Assembly (NCBI RefSeq): GCF_003946305.1
Contig: NZ_RHNS01000007.1
Location: 62,001-126,000, forward strand
Length of the DNA stretch: 64,000 bases
Direction: 5' to 3'
Source of the DNA: Lacticaseibacillus porcinae
Lineage (GTDB): Bacteria > Bacillota > Bacilli > Lactobacillales > Lactobacillaceae
Shown here: positions 13,476-21,553 of the stretch, piece by piece
Numbering within the stretch: position 1 is the first letter of the stretch
Layout: each line of letters opens with the position of its first letter
Program-made: the position numbers and the translations under genes
The notes under the pieces: model-generated
What the model was told of the DNA's origin: nothing
Database searches by the model: none
What the model saw: only the letters and a program-made list of their open reading frames with translations

Positions 13476-15275
13476 ATGAGCTTACCAACGCGCGCGCAAG
13501 TGCCAACTGCAGATACTTGGGACCTCAGTGCGATTTTTAAAGATGACTTTGAATTCGAGCAAACGATCAAAGCCACCAAAGAATTGATCCAAGACTTTCA
13601 ACACATTTACCAAGGTCGGCTAAGTCAGGTGCCGGTGATCTTCGACGCGCTTGATGATTACGCACATATCCTAGAAAATGAGAATCACTTGAGCTGCTAC
13701 ACCGGCTTTCCCGTCAGCACTGACGCCACTGACAGCAAGCTTGCTGCCACTAGCCACCGTATCGACAACTTGCTCGCAACTTGGGACAGTCAACTACATT
13801 TTGTTGAAGCGGAACTCAGTGAATTAGACGATGCCGTTCTCGATCAAGTCGCAGCAAAGTCTGTTGACCACGCTGCCTTCATTCGCCACATTAAACAAAG
13901 CCGCAAGCAAGCCTTGGCCCCTGCCGTTGAAGAAGCGCTGAGTCAACTGGCGCCGGTACTCGATGCGCCTAGTGCGATCCGCGCGCAATCGGTTTTCGCC
14001 GATATGGATTTTGGTGAATTCACTGTCGACGGCAAAACTTACCCGCTATCGTTTACATTATATGAAGAAGAATATCAAAAACACCCAGACGTCACCATTC
14101 GCCGCGCTGCTTATTTGAAATTCTGCGACACTTTAGCAAACTATCAAAATGGCATGGCTGCTGGCTACCTCGCACAAGTCACCAAAGAAAAAACGCTCGC
14201 CACGATGCGCGGCTATGATTCAGTGATCGACTACTTATTAGCCGAACAAGAAGTCCCACGGGCGATGTTTGAACGCCAAGTCAACACCATCATGCACGAC
14301 TTAGCGCCCGTGATGCGGCGGTATGTCACGCACTTGAAGCAAACGCTAGGCCTTGATCGCATCACTTACACCGACTTGCAAGTAGACCTTGATCCTGACT
14401 TTTCACCAAAAGTCACTCGCGACGCGGCACCAGCGATGATCAATGATGCGCTAAAGCCTTTAGGTGCGGATTATCAAGCCCGCATTGCCCCGGCATTCAC
14501 TGATCGGTGGGTGGATTTTTCCGCCAATGTCGGGAAAGAATCTGGTGCCTTTGCAGAATGTCCTTATGGCACCCATCCTTATGTGTTGATGAGTTGGGCT
14601 GACACGTTGCCAAGTTTGTACACCTTGATCCACGAACTTGGCCACTGTGGGCAAATGACGTTAGCAGATGAGCATCACTCAATTCTCGGTAATGTGCCGT
14701 CGTGGTATATTGTCGAAGCCCCATCAACCTTCCATGAATTGCTGTTAACTAAGAGCTTGTTGGAAAAAGATCACGATCCGCGGTTTGAACGGTTTGCTTT
14801 GAGTCGCTTGTTGAATGATACTTACTTCCATAACTGCGTCACCCATTTGCTGGAAGCTGCCTTCCAAGCCAAAGTTTACGGGTTGATCGATGCAGGCGAA
14901 AGTTTTGACGCGGCGAAGCTCAATGAATTGAAGCTCGGCGTCCTTCGCGAGTTCTGGGGCGACAGCGTTGATCTCGACTTCGGAAAACCTGAATTGACAT
15001 GGATGCGTCAAAGTCATTATTACATGGGGTTGTATTCTTATACTTACTCCGCCAGCTTGGTCGTTTCCACTGGTGCGTTCTTGCGGTTGCAAGCTGGTGA
15101 CGCAAACGCCGCCAGTGATTGGTTAAAGTTCTTAACCTTAGGCGACAGCCTCACCCCAATTCAAGAAGCACAAGTGGCCGGTGTGGACATCACCACTGCC
15201 AAGCCGCTACATGACATGATCGCCTTCCTTGATCAAAGTGAACAACGCATCGAAACGTTAAGCGCAGAAATCTAA
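13476..15275 (+). CDS. pepF: oligoendopeptidase F (M3 family zinc peptidase)
   Basis: 599 residues, matching the usual PepF length of about 600. The zinc-binding HELGH motif lies near residue 387 (LIHELGHCGQM), with the third ligand Glu in the following APSTFHELLL segment. PepF hydrolyses oligopeptides in the cytoplasm. No signal peptide. The ATG at 13476 is preferred because AAGGAG is nine bases upstream; the in-frame TTG codons at 13467 and 13470 fall too close to that site. Ends at a strong terminator. Confidence 0.92.
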   Translation: MSLPTRAQVPTADTWDLSAIFKDDFEFEQTIKATKELIQDFQHIYQGRLSQVPVIFDALDDYAHILENENHLSCYTGFPVSTDATDSKLAATSHRIDNLLATWDSQLHFVEAELSELDDAVLDQVAAKSVDHAAFIRHIKQSRKQALAPAVEEALSQLAPVLDAPSAIRAQSVFADMDFGEFTVDGKTYPLSFTLYEEEYQKHPDVTIRRAAYLKFCDTLANYQNGMAAGYLAQVTKEKTLATMRGYDSVIDYLLAEQEVPRAMFERQVNTIMHDLAPVMRRYVTHLKQTLGLDRITYTDLQVDLDPDFSPKVTRDAAPAMINDALKPLGADYQARIAPAFTDRWVDFSANVGKESGAFAECPYGTHPYVLMSWADTLPSLYTLIHELGHCGQMTLADEHHSILGNVPSWYIVEAPSTFHELLLTKSLLEKDHDPRFERFALSRLLNDTYFHNCVTHLLEAAFQAKVYGLIDAGESFDAAKLNELKLGVLREFWGDSVDLDFGKPELTWMRQSHYYMGLYSYTYSASLVVSTGAFLRLQAGDANAASDWLKFLTLGDSLTPIQEAQVAGVDITTAKPLHDMIAFLDQSEQRIETLSAEI

Positions 15276-15281
15276 AAAATA

Positions 15282-15314
15282 GCGTGCCACGATTTTTTGA
15301 AAATCGTGACACGC
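15282..15314. terminator. terminator between pepF and the CHY/birA/bioY operon
   Basis: 15-base arms GCGTGCCACGATTTT / AAAATCGTGACACGC with one mismatch and a 3-nt loop, followed by TTTTTTT on the plus strand and A-rich sequence upstream for the other. Serves two convergent units. Confidence 0.9.
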
Positions 15315-15320
15315 CTTTTT

Positions 15321-15620
15321 TTAATTGAAATAATGATCGGTATGTAAACTGCACCGAGGATTAAAGCCATGCCCACAAAATGGACACTGCCCGATCTGGT
15401 ACTGTGCGTACGTCATGATTTGCCGACAAGCACCGCATAACACTGGCGCTTGGGCTTTTGGGAGCGGCATGAAGTCATGATCACACAGCGTGTCGTGGCA
15501 TTGGTAACAGGCCCAGAACTGTTGACATTGTTTGCACCACAAGGCGACGACGTCAACCTCTGAGTGATAATGCACACAACGGCCGCATACATCTACGTGC
15601 AGGCCTTTAATTTCATTCAT
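15321..15620 (-). CDS. CHY-type zinc-finger protein
   Basis: 99 residues with many metal-ligand pairs: CGRC, CVHY, CKQC, CYQCHDTLCDHDF, CGACR, CPFC, then H and C residues. This is the CHY zinc-finger fold, as in eukaryotic RCHY1, found in small bacterial proteins of unknown role. The ATG at 15620 overlaps the birA stop codon region (coding overlap of about 8 bases), so translation is probably coupled and it is the last gene of bioY-birA-CHY. Confidence 0.85.
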   Translation of the reverse strand: MNEIKGLHVDVCGRCVHYHSEVDVVALWCKQCQQFWACYQCHDTLCDHDFMPLPKAQAPVLCGACRQIMTYAQYQIGQCPFCGHGFNPRCSLHTDHYFN

Positions 15621-16575
15621 CAACCGAGACTTTCACCACTTCTCCAGCAGTAATGGTTTGCACCCCTTGGTCAGTCAACAACTCCAAGCCACCATTATCT
15701 GCGATATCAACGACTTTACCGGTTAATTGTTGTTCCCCGAGTTTCACGGTAACTGAGTGGCCAACGACGGTAGAAAGTCGCCGATACTCAGGCAGGAAAG
15801 CAGCGGTTTGATAATCACTGGCACGTTCAACAATCGCCGAAATCAACTTAGCCGCCAACGCATTGCGATCGATTGCTTGGTCGCTAATGGCACCAGCGAC
15901 ATTTGCCAAATCATCAGGGAAACTTGCGGTATCCAGATTCAAGCCAACGCCAATGACAAACGCCGCACTCGTGGCTGACTCTAACGCGAGCACTGCTTCA
16001 CACAAAATACCCGCTACTTTTTTGTGATTGAGCATCACATCATTGACCCACTTCAACCCAAAGTCTGCATTGGGGAAGAAATCTTGTAACACCGCCACCA
16101 CTGCCGTTGCGACGCCTGTCGTCAACAACCCCACTTGCGTCAGATCTGCTTGGGGATTGGGGATCACTAGCGACAGATACAACCCACTTTCAGCAGGGGA
16201 ATAAAATCCGCGTCCACGACGGCCGTAGCCATGAGTTTGACGATCTGCGACAAACGCTGCCGTTGTGACTGTCGTTTGCGCGGCTAACCAACTTTTGGCA
16301 ACGTCTTGAGTAGAAGTGACGACATTTTCAACGGTTAACGGCAAGGCATTTTGCAGGTGATAAGCGATCACCATCTCGTCTAAATGCGAACAGCCCACAT
16401 AACGGTAGCCTTGACTTTTTCGGGCGATGATCTCATGTCCCGCTTTGCGCAAGGCGTTGATCGCCTTCCACACTGATTCGCGCGACAAGCCTAATTCTGA
16501 TGCTAAGCTGTCGCCAGAATGCCATTCATTCCCATTTGCAAGTAATGCCGTTAAAACGCGTTGTTTGGTGTTCAT
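15613..16575 (-). CDS. birA: biotin-protein ligase / biotin operon repressor
   Basis: 320 residues. N-terminal winged HTH at about 5-60 (SGDSLASELGLSRESVWKAIN), catalytic domain with the biotinyl-AMP loop GYGRRGRGFYSP near 115 and KWVNDVML near 180, then a C-terminal SH3-like domain. It activates biotin to biotinyl-AMP, attaches it to carboxylase carrier proteins and represses biotin genes. The HTH makes it the bifunctional form, consistent with the operator before bioY. GGAGGG precedes the ATG; 26 bases follow bioY. Confidence 0.93.
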   Translation of the reverse strand: MNTKQRVLTALLANGNEWHSGDSLASELGLSRESVWKAINALRKAGHEIIARKSQGYRYVGCSHLDEMVIAYHLQNALPLTVENVVTSTQDVAKSWLAAQTTVTTAAFVADRQTHGYGRRGRGFYSPAESGLYLSLVIPNPQADLTQVGLLTTGVATAVVAVLQDFFPNADFGLKWVNDVMLNHKKVAGILCEAVLALESATSAAFVIGVGLNLDTASFPDDLANVAGAISDQAIDRNALAAKLISAIVERASDYQTAAFLPEYRRLSTVVGHSVTVKLGEQQLTGKVVDIADNGGLELLTDQGVQTITAGEVVKVSVDE

Positions 16576-16601
16576 GGTGTCGCCCTCCTACACTAGTCTC
16601 T

Positions 16602-17147
16602 TTAGTGTAAGACTTTTCGTAGGCGTCTGGCAATCATCACCGCAAACCCTAGCTTCAACAGATCCCCTGGCACAAACATCACATTGGACGCGAGCGCTGC
16701 AGTCAGTGGCATATGCGACTGGACACTTAACCAAATGCTACCGATCGCATCAACGAACACCACCAAGAAAATCGTAGCCCAGCAGAATTCTTGCCATGCG
16801 GGTTTGTGCGCCGCGCCGGTGATATGTAAGAGCCAAGCATTCAACGCCGGGGCCAACACCCACGCGATCAGATACCCACCAGTGGGCCCGGCGATGATCG
16901 CTATCCCGCCGCGACCGCCTGATAAAAAGGGTAACCCTAACGCGACCAGTAATAAAAATACCCCAACGGCTAAGGTGCCATATCGCGCGGGTAAAATTTC
17001 TCCGGCGAGCATCACGCCGAGGTTTTGCAAGACGACAGCGACGGGAATAATACCTAACGGGATCCCTGGAAATAACCCGAGAATAATTAATAATGCGCAT
17101 ACCATGGCCGCTTGCATCAAATTCTTCAAAGTTGCTTTTTGCCCCAT
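16602..17147 (-). CDS. bioY: biotin transporter substrate-binding subunit BioY
   Basis: 181 residues with six hydrophobic segments. BioY is the S component that captures biotin, working alone or with an ECF energy module; features include GIPLGIIPVAVVLQNLGVMLAG, GLPFLSGGRGG and GPTGGYLIAW. The ATG at 17147 has AGGTGA just upstream; an in-frame ATG further up lies downstream of the promoter but has no ribosome site and gives an atypical hydrophilic extension. First gene of bioY-birA-CHY. No biotin synthesis genes are nearby, so the cell probably scavenges biotin. Confidence 0.92.
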   Translation of the reverse strand: MGQKATLKNLMQAAMVCALLIILGLFPGIPLGIIPVAVVLQNLGVMLAGEILPARYGTLAVGVFLLLVALGLPFLSGGRGGIAIIAGPTGGYLIAWVLAPALNAWLLHITGAAHKPAWQEFCWATIFLVVFVDAIGSIWLSVQSHMPLTAALASNVMFVPGDLLKLGFAVMIARRLRKVLH

Positions 17148-17176
17148 AAACTCACCTGTTTTCTTAGAATGACCTG

Positions 17177-17219
17177 AGTTTAATCGGTTGTCACCCACTT
17201 GTCAATTATCGGGTTACAA
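17177..17219 (-). promoter_or_regulatory. bioY promoter with BirA operator
   Basis: Minus strand: TTGACA (17200-17205), 17-base spacer, TAAACT (17177-17182). Overlapping it is a dyad TTGTAACC / GGTGACAA (17188-17195 and 17212-17219, 16-base spacer), matching the BirA-type operator of Firmicutes (TTGTAAAC-like half-sites, about 15-base spacer) with one asymmetric position. Bound BirA-biotinyl-AMP would cover both promoter boxes and repress the operon. Confidence 0.75.
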
Positions 17220-17274
17220 TTAGCTATTTATAAATTTCCCGTGGCGGCGTACACTAACAACAGGAGGTGAGTTG

Positions 17275-17919
17275 ATGCCTGAACTCGCGAAATTTAAATT
17301 CTCTAAGTTTCATCACCGCGTCGCTGAATCGTTGCCAGAGCCGGTCCACAATGCCTTGGCCAACCTTGATTTTGAGCCGCGCGCCACGAAAGCGACAGAC
17401 TTGCGGGTGGTGGTCGCCATGTCGACGACTGCCGCCACTCAGCGGTTAGCGGCGATTTCAAAAGATCACTTGCTGGCCTTTGATGGGCATGTGTATTTGT
17501 TTTACCCCAAGGCGACCAGTCAACAATTCAAAGGCATCAGCCGCGACGCCATGTTGCAGGCGCTACAATTTGATCGCCGCACCGGACTGCTTGGCAACAG
17601 CGGCTTCAAGTATCTGTCGATGTTAAGTTTTGACGATAACTTCACCGTGATTGATTTGAAGTGGGCAGAAGCTGTCGCCACGAAAACCCGCCTCGCTGAC
17701 TATGATGCGCAAGTGCCGCAATTGTTCGCACGATTGACCAAACAAAACGCTAAGCTTGCCAAACAGTGGCATGCCTTGACGCCGGCGATGCAAAGCCAGT
17801 GGGCGCGCTATATTTATTCGCCTAAGCGCCTAGTCACCCAGAAAATGCATTTTGAACAGATGCTGGTGGTATTGGCATCAGGTCATCGCACCCTTGAAGA
17901 ATACATGGGGGCGCGGTGA
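17275..17919 (+). CDS. uncharacterised protein, possibly YdeI/OmpD-associated-like at C-terminus
   Basis: 214 residues, soluble. The second half has a DUF1801-like feel (SQQFKGISRDAMLQAL) and the end (LTPAMQSQWARYIYSP then TQKMHFEQMLVVLASG) resembles the helical tail of YdeI/OmdA bacteriocin-protection proteins, in which similar residues mark the end of the domain. This resemblance is weak. AGGAGG is seven bases before the ATG. The next gene overlaps its stop, so the two are a pair. It diverges from bioY. Confidence 0.6.
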   Translation: MPELAKFKFSKFHHRVAESLPEPVHNALANLDFEPRATKATDLRVVVAMSTTAATQRLAAISKDHLLAFDGHVYLFYPKATSQQFKGISRDAMLQALQFDRRTGLLGNSGFKYLSMLSFDDNFTVIDLKWAEAVATKTRLADYDAQVPQLFARLTKQNAKLAKQWHALTPAMQSQWARYIYSPKRLVTQKMHFEQMLVVLASGHRTLEEYMGAR

Positions 17920-18215
17920 TGCGAGTGTTAGATCTGTTGCAGCTGTTGTCTGACTACAACAAAAACACCCCAGTGCGCGTTAAAGTCGCTGGGGCATTGG
18001 AAAATATTGAATCGTTTGAATTACAACTCGTTGACGAACAACGCCAACTTTGGATCCACGCCAAACCTGCCGGCAAACCACTGAAAGTTTGGGAAGTGAT
18101 GATGCTTCTCGACAAACCTGAGTGGCGGCAAGCGTTCGTGCATGTGATCGAACCAGACGACATTCGCCCATTGTTCGGCTTTCAAGACACCGACTTGTGT
18201 TTGGCGTTGAATTAA
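17919..18215 (+). CDS. uncharacterised small protein
   Basis: 98 residues, soluble, no family recognised (RVLDLLQLLSDYNKNTPVRV at the start, DDIRPLFGFQDTDL near the end). Its ATG shares one base with the TGA of the gene before it (TGATG), a sign of translational coupling. Its end overlaps the convergent flavodoxin-like gene by four bases. Confidence 0.65.
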   Translation: MRVLDLLQLLSDYNKNTPVRVKVAGALENIESFELQLVDEQRQLWIHAKPAGKPLKVWEVMMLLDKPEWRQAFVHVIEPDDIRPLFGFQDTDLCLALN

Positions 18216-18676
18216 AGCAAATGATCAACTGCTTCAAGCACTGGCCGCACGGCTTCTAAGCCTGAAGTTTCCGCATCAGTGCCGCCTTTAACTTTGAGCT
18301 TCAGCCGCAAGCGCCAAGGCAGATCCACTTCTGGTTGGCCTTGTAAGTAGCGAAATACGGGTTGTTGGTGACAGGTGGCGAAGCTTTTAACTTGCAGTTT
18401 CTCCACTTCGGTTAAACTCATGGGAAAAATGCCGGTTCCAAACACCAAGAAATGAGGCGGCAACAATTCCGCATATTGGCGGTAGAACCGTTTAAAGCCA
18501 GCAATTTGATGGCCTGACACATGACCACCATACAAAACGACGTCCACATGTTCGAAATCTTTTGGCGCAATCAACTTCGTGTCCACCAACTCTGCATGCA
18601 ATGTTTGCGCGAGTTGCTGGGCGAATGCTTGGGTAAAGCCTGTTTGCGATTGGTAAATGACCTTGATCGTGCGCAT
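18212..18676 (-). CDS. flavodoxin-domain protein
   Basis: 154 residues. An N-terminal beta strand plus phosphate loop (VIYQSQTGFTQAFAQQLA) matches the FMN-binding loop of flavodoxin-like proteins, followed by VVLYGGHVSGHQIAGFKRF and LVFGTGIFPM, typical of the long protoporphyrinogen-oxidase-like/flavodoxin_5 group. Likely an FMN-dependent electron carrier or reductase; partner unknown. The ATG at 18676 has GAGGTG six bases upstream; a GTG three codons upstream lies inside that site. Confidence 0.75.
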   Translation of the reverse strand: MRTIKVIYQSQTGFTQAFAQQLAQTLHAELVDTKLIAPKDFEHVDVVLYGGHVSGHQIAGFKRFYRQYAELLPPHFLVFGTGIFPMSLTEVEKLQVKSFATCHQQPVFRYLQGQPEVDLPWRLRLKLKVKGGTDAETSGLEAVRPVLEAVDHLL

Positions 18677-18766
18677 GTGTTTCACCTCTTATCTACAAGC
18701 ATACCAAATTACCCCATTAGGACTCAAACATGGTACACTCGACTTAAGTAAAAAGGAGGAATTGGA

Positions 18767-19267
18767 ATGCAGATCACACGACATGGTACCCCGCAACAAA
18801 CTGTTGGCACGCCACCAAGTTTAGGTCATCAGCTGCCAGCGTTTCGTTTAACTGACGCTAACGGCAAAACCGTGACCACAGCGGATTTTTCCGGGCGTTA
18901 CAACTTGATTTCGGTTGTTCCTGATATCAATACCCGCGTATGCTCGATTTCGACGAAACAATTCAACCAAGCGATGGATGAATTTGATGGCGTTGGCTTC
19001 TATACCATTTCCACCAACACCACCGCGCAACAAGCAAATTGGTGTGCTGCCGAAGACGTGCATCACATTCAATTGCTCAGCGATGATGACGACAACTTCG
19101 GCACCGCGATGGGACTGTATGTCGCTGACAACCACACCGACGCGCGCTCCGTTTGGATCATTGCCCCAGATGGTCATATCGCTTATCGCGAGTTGATCTT
19201 GGAACAAACCCAAGAACCTGATTACGGCAGTGCATTAGCGTATTTGGAAGCACATCAGGCACATTAA
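18767..19267 (+). CDS. tpx: thiol peroxidase
   Basis: 166 residues, typical Tpx length. The peroxidatic Cys is in the motif PDINTRVCSIST near residue 63, and a second Cys (NWCAAED near 93) is placed as the resolving Cys of atypical 2-Cys peroxiredoxins. The usual family motif is closer to PSIDTPVC; Asn and Arg replacements here are mild. It reduces hydrogen peroxide and alkyl hydroperoxides using thioredoxin. GGAGG precedes the ATG; an extended -10 (TGGTACACT, 18731-18739) lies upstream. Ends at a terminator. Confidence 0.9.
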   Translation: MQITRHGTPQQTVGTPPSLGHQLPAFRLTDANGKTVTTADFSGRYNLISVVPDINTRVCSISTKQFNQAMDEFDGVGFYTISTNTTAQQANWCAAEDVHHIQLLSDDDDNFGTAMGLYVADNHTDARSVWIIAPDGHIAYRELILEQTQEPDYGSALAYLEAHQAH

Positions 19268-19276
19268 TGCATGATC

Positions 19277-19307
19277 AAGCGGCTAGGACATTGTGCCCTA
19301 GCCGCTT
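19277..19307. terminator. terminator between tpx and a convergent gene
   Basis: Perfect 11-bp stem AAGCGGCTAGG / CCTAGCCGCTT with a 9-nt loop and a short TTTGTTG tail. Confidence 0.75.
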
Positions 19308-19321
19308 TGTTGTGATGCGAT

Positions 19322-20017
19322 TTAGGATTTTGCTGCGTCAGCCATTTCTTGTTGCCACTTCGCCCAGCTTTGTTCCAGTGAATGGCCATCTAAGCGGATC
19401 ACTTGCAGTTCTCCACTTGCTTCAAGTGGGTCCCCAGCGCCGCGATATTCGATAGTGTCAGCGTCGACGAACCAATACACTGATGGCGCATCTTTCACTA
19501 ATGCCGCACGAGCTTTCAAAATCGGCTGTAACGCTTTGCGGAGTTTCTCGACGCGGGTGTTCGTGTCTTGGTCGTCACCAAATGCGGTGTGTTGCATTTG
19601 TTTACTGAAGGCTGCCATCGAGAATTTGCCTTTGAGAAATTGATTCATCACCTGCGTTAACGCCGCTTGTTGCGCCTGCAAGTGATAACGTTTGATCCAC
19701 ACCTTCAAGGCACCAATCGCGCGGGTGTGGAGCTGGTCGAGTTGCTTGGCTAACCGTTTTTCTTCACCTGCTGGCATGACTTTGCGAATTTGGATTTCGC
19801 CGCCAATCGTCACCGGCGTTTGCAAATGTAAGTCTTGATAAAATACTTGTGAAAATGGCACCATCGCCACCGCTAAATCATCAACGTTGATTTCCTCTGA
19901 GTCGATCGCCGAAGCCTCGACTTGCAGCTTCAACACGCGCACCACGCCGCTGTCGGTACCTGCAAGTGTCGCCACAGTGTCGACGCCTAACACTTTCCCG
20001 CTGATTTCACCTTGCAT
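19322..20017 (-). CDS. uncharacterised protein, second of a gene pair
   Basis: 231 residues, soluble, family not recognised. N-terminal half is beta-rich (GEISGKVLGVDTVATLAG, VDDLAVAMVPFSQVFYQ); the middle is helical and basic (RLAKQLDQLHTRAIGALKVWIKRYHL), and the C-terminal part ends in a helix with several Trp. AGGAGG six bases before the ATG lies at the end of the preceding gene, and the start overlaps that stop, so the pair is translationally coupled. Confidence 0.7.
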   Translation of the reverse strand: MQGEISGKVLGVDTVATLAGTDSGVVRVLKLQVEASAIDSEEINVDDLAVAMVPFSQVFYQDLHLQTPVTIGGEIQIRKVMPAGEEKRLAKQLDQLHTRAIGALKVWIKRYHLQAQQAALTQVMNQFLKGKFSMAAFSKQMQHTAFGDDQDTNTRVEKLRKALQPILKARAALVKDAPSVYWFVDADTIEYRGAGDPLEASGELQVIRLDGHSLEQSWAKWQQEMADAAKS

Positions 20018-20886
20018 CATAAACCTCCTTGTTGATAAGCCTCAAGTTGATTAAGTTCAAACACCGAGCGGTTAAAGTCATGCTGGGCTTGTAGCCACGC
20101 CGCGGTGTAAAAAGGAATCTGCTCAGCTTTGAATTGTGCTTGTTGCGTTTTGACTTGAGCAAACTGTTGCTGCAAAAACTCGGCTTCTGACATGTTGGCC
20201 TTGGCTTCGTCGGTGATCATTTTCACGTTAAGGTCGCGATTGTCGCCATACATAAAGAATTCCACCTTGCGCAAGTTGCGGAAAAGGTAGGCGACGGGGA
20301 AACGGCGCGCAAATCGCCAATCGTAACTCGCAGCTAATCCCAAAACTTCTCGAATCAGTTTGCGACCGCGCTTTTGATGATGAGACCCCAGCGGCTCAAA
20401 CGCTTTTTCAAAACGCTGTAGCAATTGTTCTAACGTCAGCTGTTGCGCACCGAACGCATCGACTGCGTGCAACAAAGCCCGAACTTGCTGCGGCCACGTC
20501 GGGTCTTTTCGGTGAACTTCGTGGGCCAGCCAATCTTGAAACTTGGTGATCAACACCCCACGCATTTGTCGCAACAGCCGTTCAGCGCGTTGACGATCCT
20601 GGGCATTCTTCATCACATAAACTCTAGTTAACATCCCATTGAACGCCAGCATCCGCGCATAAGCCATTTGACCGTTTTTCTGGAAAAATGGTGCCCCATA
20701 CTCTGCTAACACGATTTGTGGTGGCCACGCTAACTGTTCAAACTTGTTGATCCGCGCATAATTGACACCGCCGATCACCACAGTTGCCAATTGTTCAAAT
20801 GTCCCATCTGAAAACATCAATTCAACTGTGATCGTATCGACAACCACCCCGCGAACCTTCAACCGTCTTCGAGCATGCATCGACAT
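20017..20886 (-). CDS. uncharacterised protein, first of a gene pair
   Basis: 289 residues, soluble, family not recognised. It opens with a very basic stretch (MHARRRLKVRGVVV), then a beta-rich part with GTFEQLATVVIGGVNY, and a long helical region rich in Arg, Gln and Lys (QDRQRAERLLRQMRGV; KRGRKLIREVLGLAASYDWRF). The basic helical character would suit nucleic-acid binding, but no motif shows it. AGGAGG before the ATG. It diverges from the RNA candidate at 21.05 kb. Confidence 0.7.
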   Translation of the reverse strand: MSMHARRRLKVRGVVVDTITVELMFSDGTFEQLATVVIGGVNYARINKFEQLAWPPQIVLAEYGAPFFQKNGQMAYARMLAFNGMLTRVYVMKNAQDRQRAERLLRQMRGVLITKFQDWLAHEVHRKDPTWPQQVRALLHAVDAFGAQQLTLEQLLQRFEKAFEPLGSHHQKRGRKLIREVLGLAASYDWRFARRFPVAYLFRNLRKVEFFMYGDNRDLNVKMITDEAKANMSEAEFLQQQFAQVKTQQAQFKAEQIPFYTAAWLQAQHDFNRSVFELNQLEAYQQGGL

Positions 20887-21014
20887 CTGCGATCACCTCC
20901 TTTTGACTGTAGTATGGCGGCGACTTTCAAATCCGGCAAATTCTAAGCTTCTCCATCAGCTAAAATTTGAGGTTGCCCTTTTTTAAAAAAATGCGTATCA
21001 CTTTGATAAAATAC

Positions 21015-21043
21015 TTGACTTTAGTTTTTGATGGCGCTATCAT
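21015..21043 (+). promoter_or_regulatory. strong promoter of the 21-kb RNA candidate
   Basis: TTGACT (21015-21020), exact 17-base spacer, TATCAT (21038-21043). Predicted transcription start near 21050. One of the best promoter matches in the window. Confidence 0.75.
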
Positions 21044-21049
21044 CACTGT

Positions 21050-21450
21050 CAGGAGGAGTAGACGGCTTAGGCCAAGTCGCCTGTACCACTTCATGGCGAA
21101 GCGGAAGAGCTTCGTTAAACCGAATGAGACAGACCCGCAGCGCCACAGCGACTTTTACGTTTGGTTGTTGTGCAACGTTGGATCTCTCGTATCAGAGTAC
21201 CGGTACTGAAGGGCCCCTGTGGGGTTCAAACCAGTGACACCGGGTCGAGTTCCCTATGGCGACGTAGGAGGAAAGTGACGCCTGTGGACCAAAGGCAGTG
21301 CAAAGCTGATTAGTCCCGAACGTGGTCAAGGTCCAATAAGCCGAGGCGACGCAGACACGCGCTTGATGATGAACTGCTAGAACGTAATTGAATTGGCGTC
21401 AAAGCCAGAGATCCACGAAGCAGAATACTGTTTCGTGGATTTTGTGCGCC
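21050..21450 (+). ncRNA. candidate structured RNA of about 400 nt, family unknown
   Basis: A strong promoter and a terminator (21411-21440) enclose 360-400 bases with no ORF of credible length and ribosome site. The stretch is richer in GC than the gap just before it and contains clear local stems: CGGCTT/AAGTCG (about 21063-21079), CGAAGC/GCTTCG with a GGAAGA loop (about 21097-21114), CCCC/GGGG around TGT (about 21213-21224), and a possible long-range GACGCC/GGCGTC pairing. It lacks the conserved blocks I would expect of RNase P RNA, tmRNA, SRP RNA or a T-box. It may be a free RNA or a long leader of the glycosyltransferase gene 110 bases on. Confidence 0.6.
21411..21440 (+). terminator. terminator of the RNA candidate
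   Basis: Perfect 9-bp stem ATCCACGAA / TTCGTGGAT, 12-nt loop, then TTTGTG and a second T-rich stretch further on. If the RNA is a leader, this could act as an attenuator for the downstream gene. Confidence 0.75.
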
Positions 21451-21553
21451 CTTTTACCTTTTTTTGCCGAGATTCTGCGGCACGACAGTTGTCAGCGCGC
21501 GGGGTTCAGTGTACCCTTAACCATATACAACTCACCTGCTTGGAGGCAGAATT

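Noticed and set aside
21050-21450. RNase P RNA or tmRNA at this place
   Set aside because: A GAGGAAAGT block is present near 21269, but it is in the middle rather than near the 5' end and the matching 3' block is absent; no tmRNA tag frame or tRNA-like end was seen.
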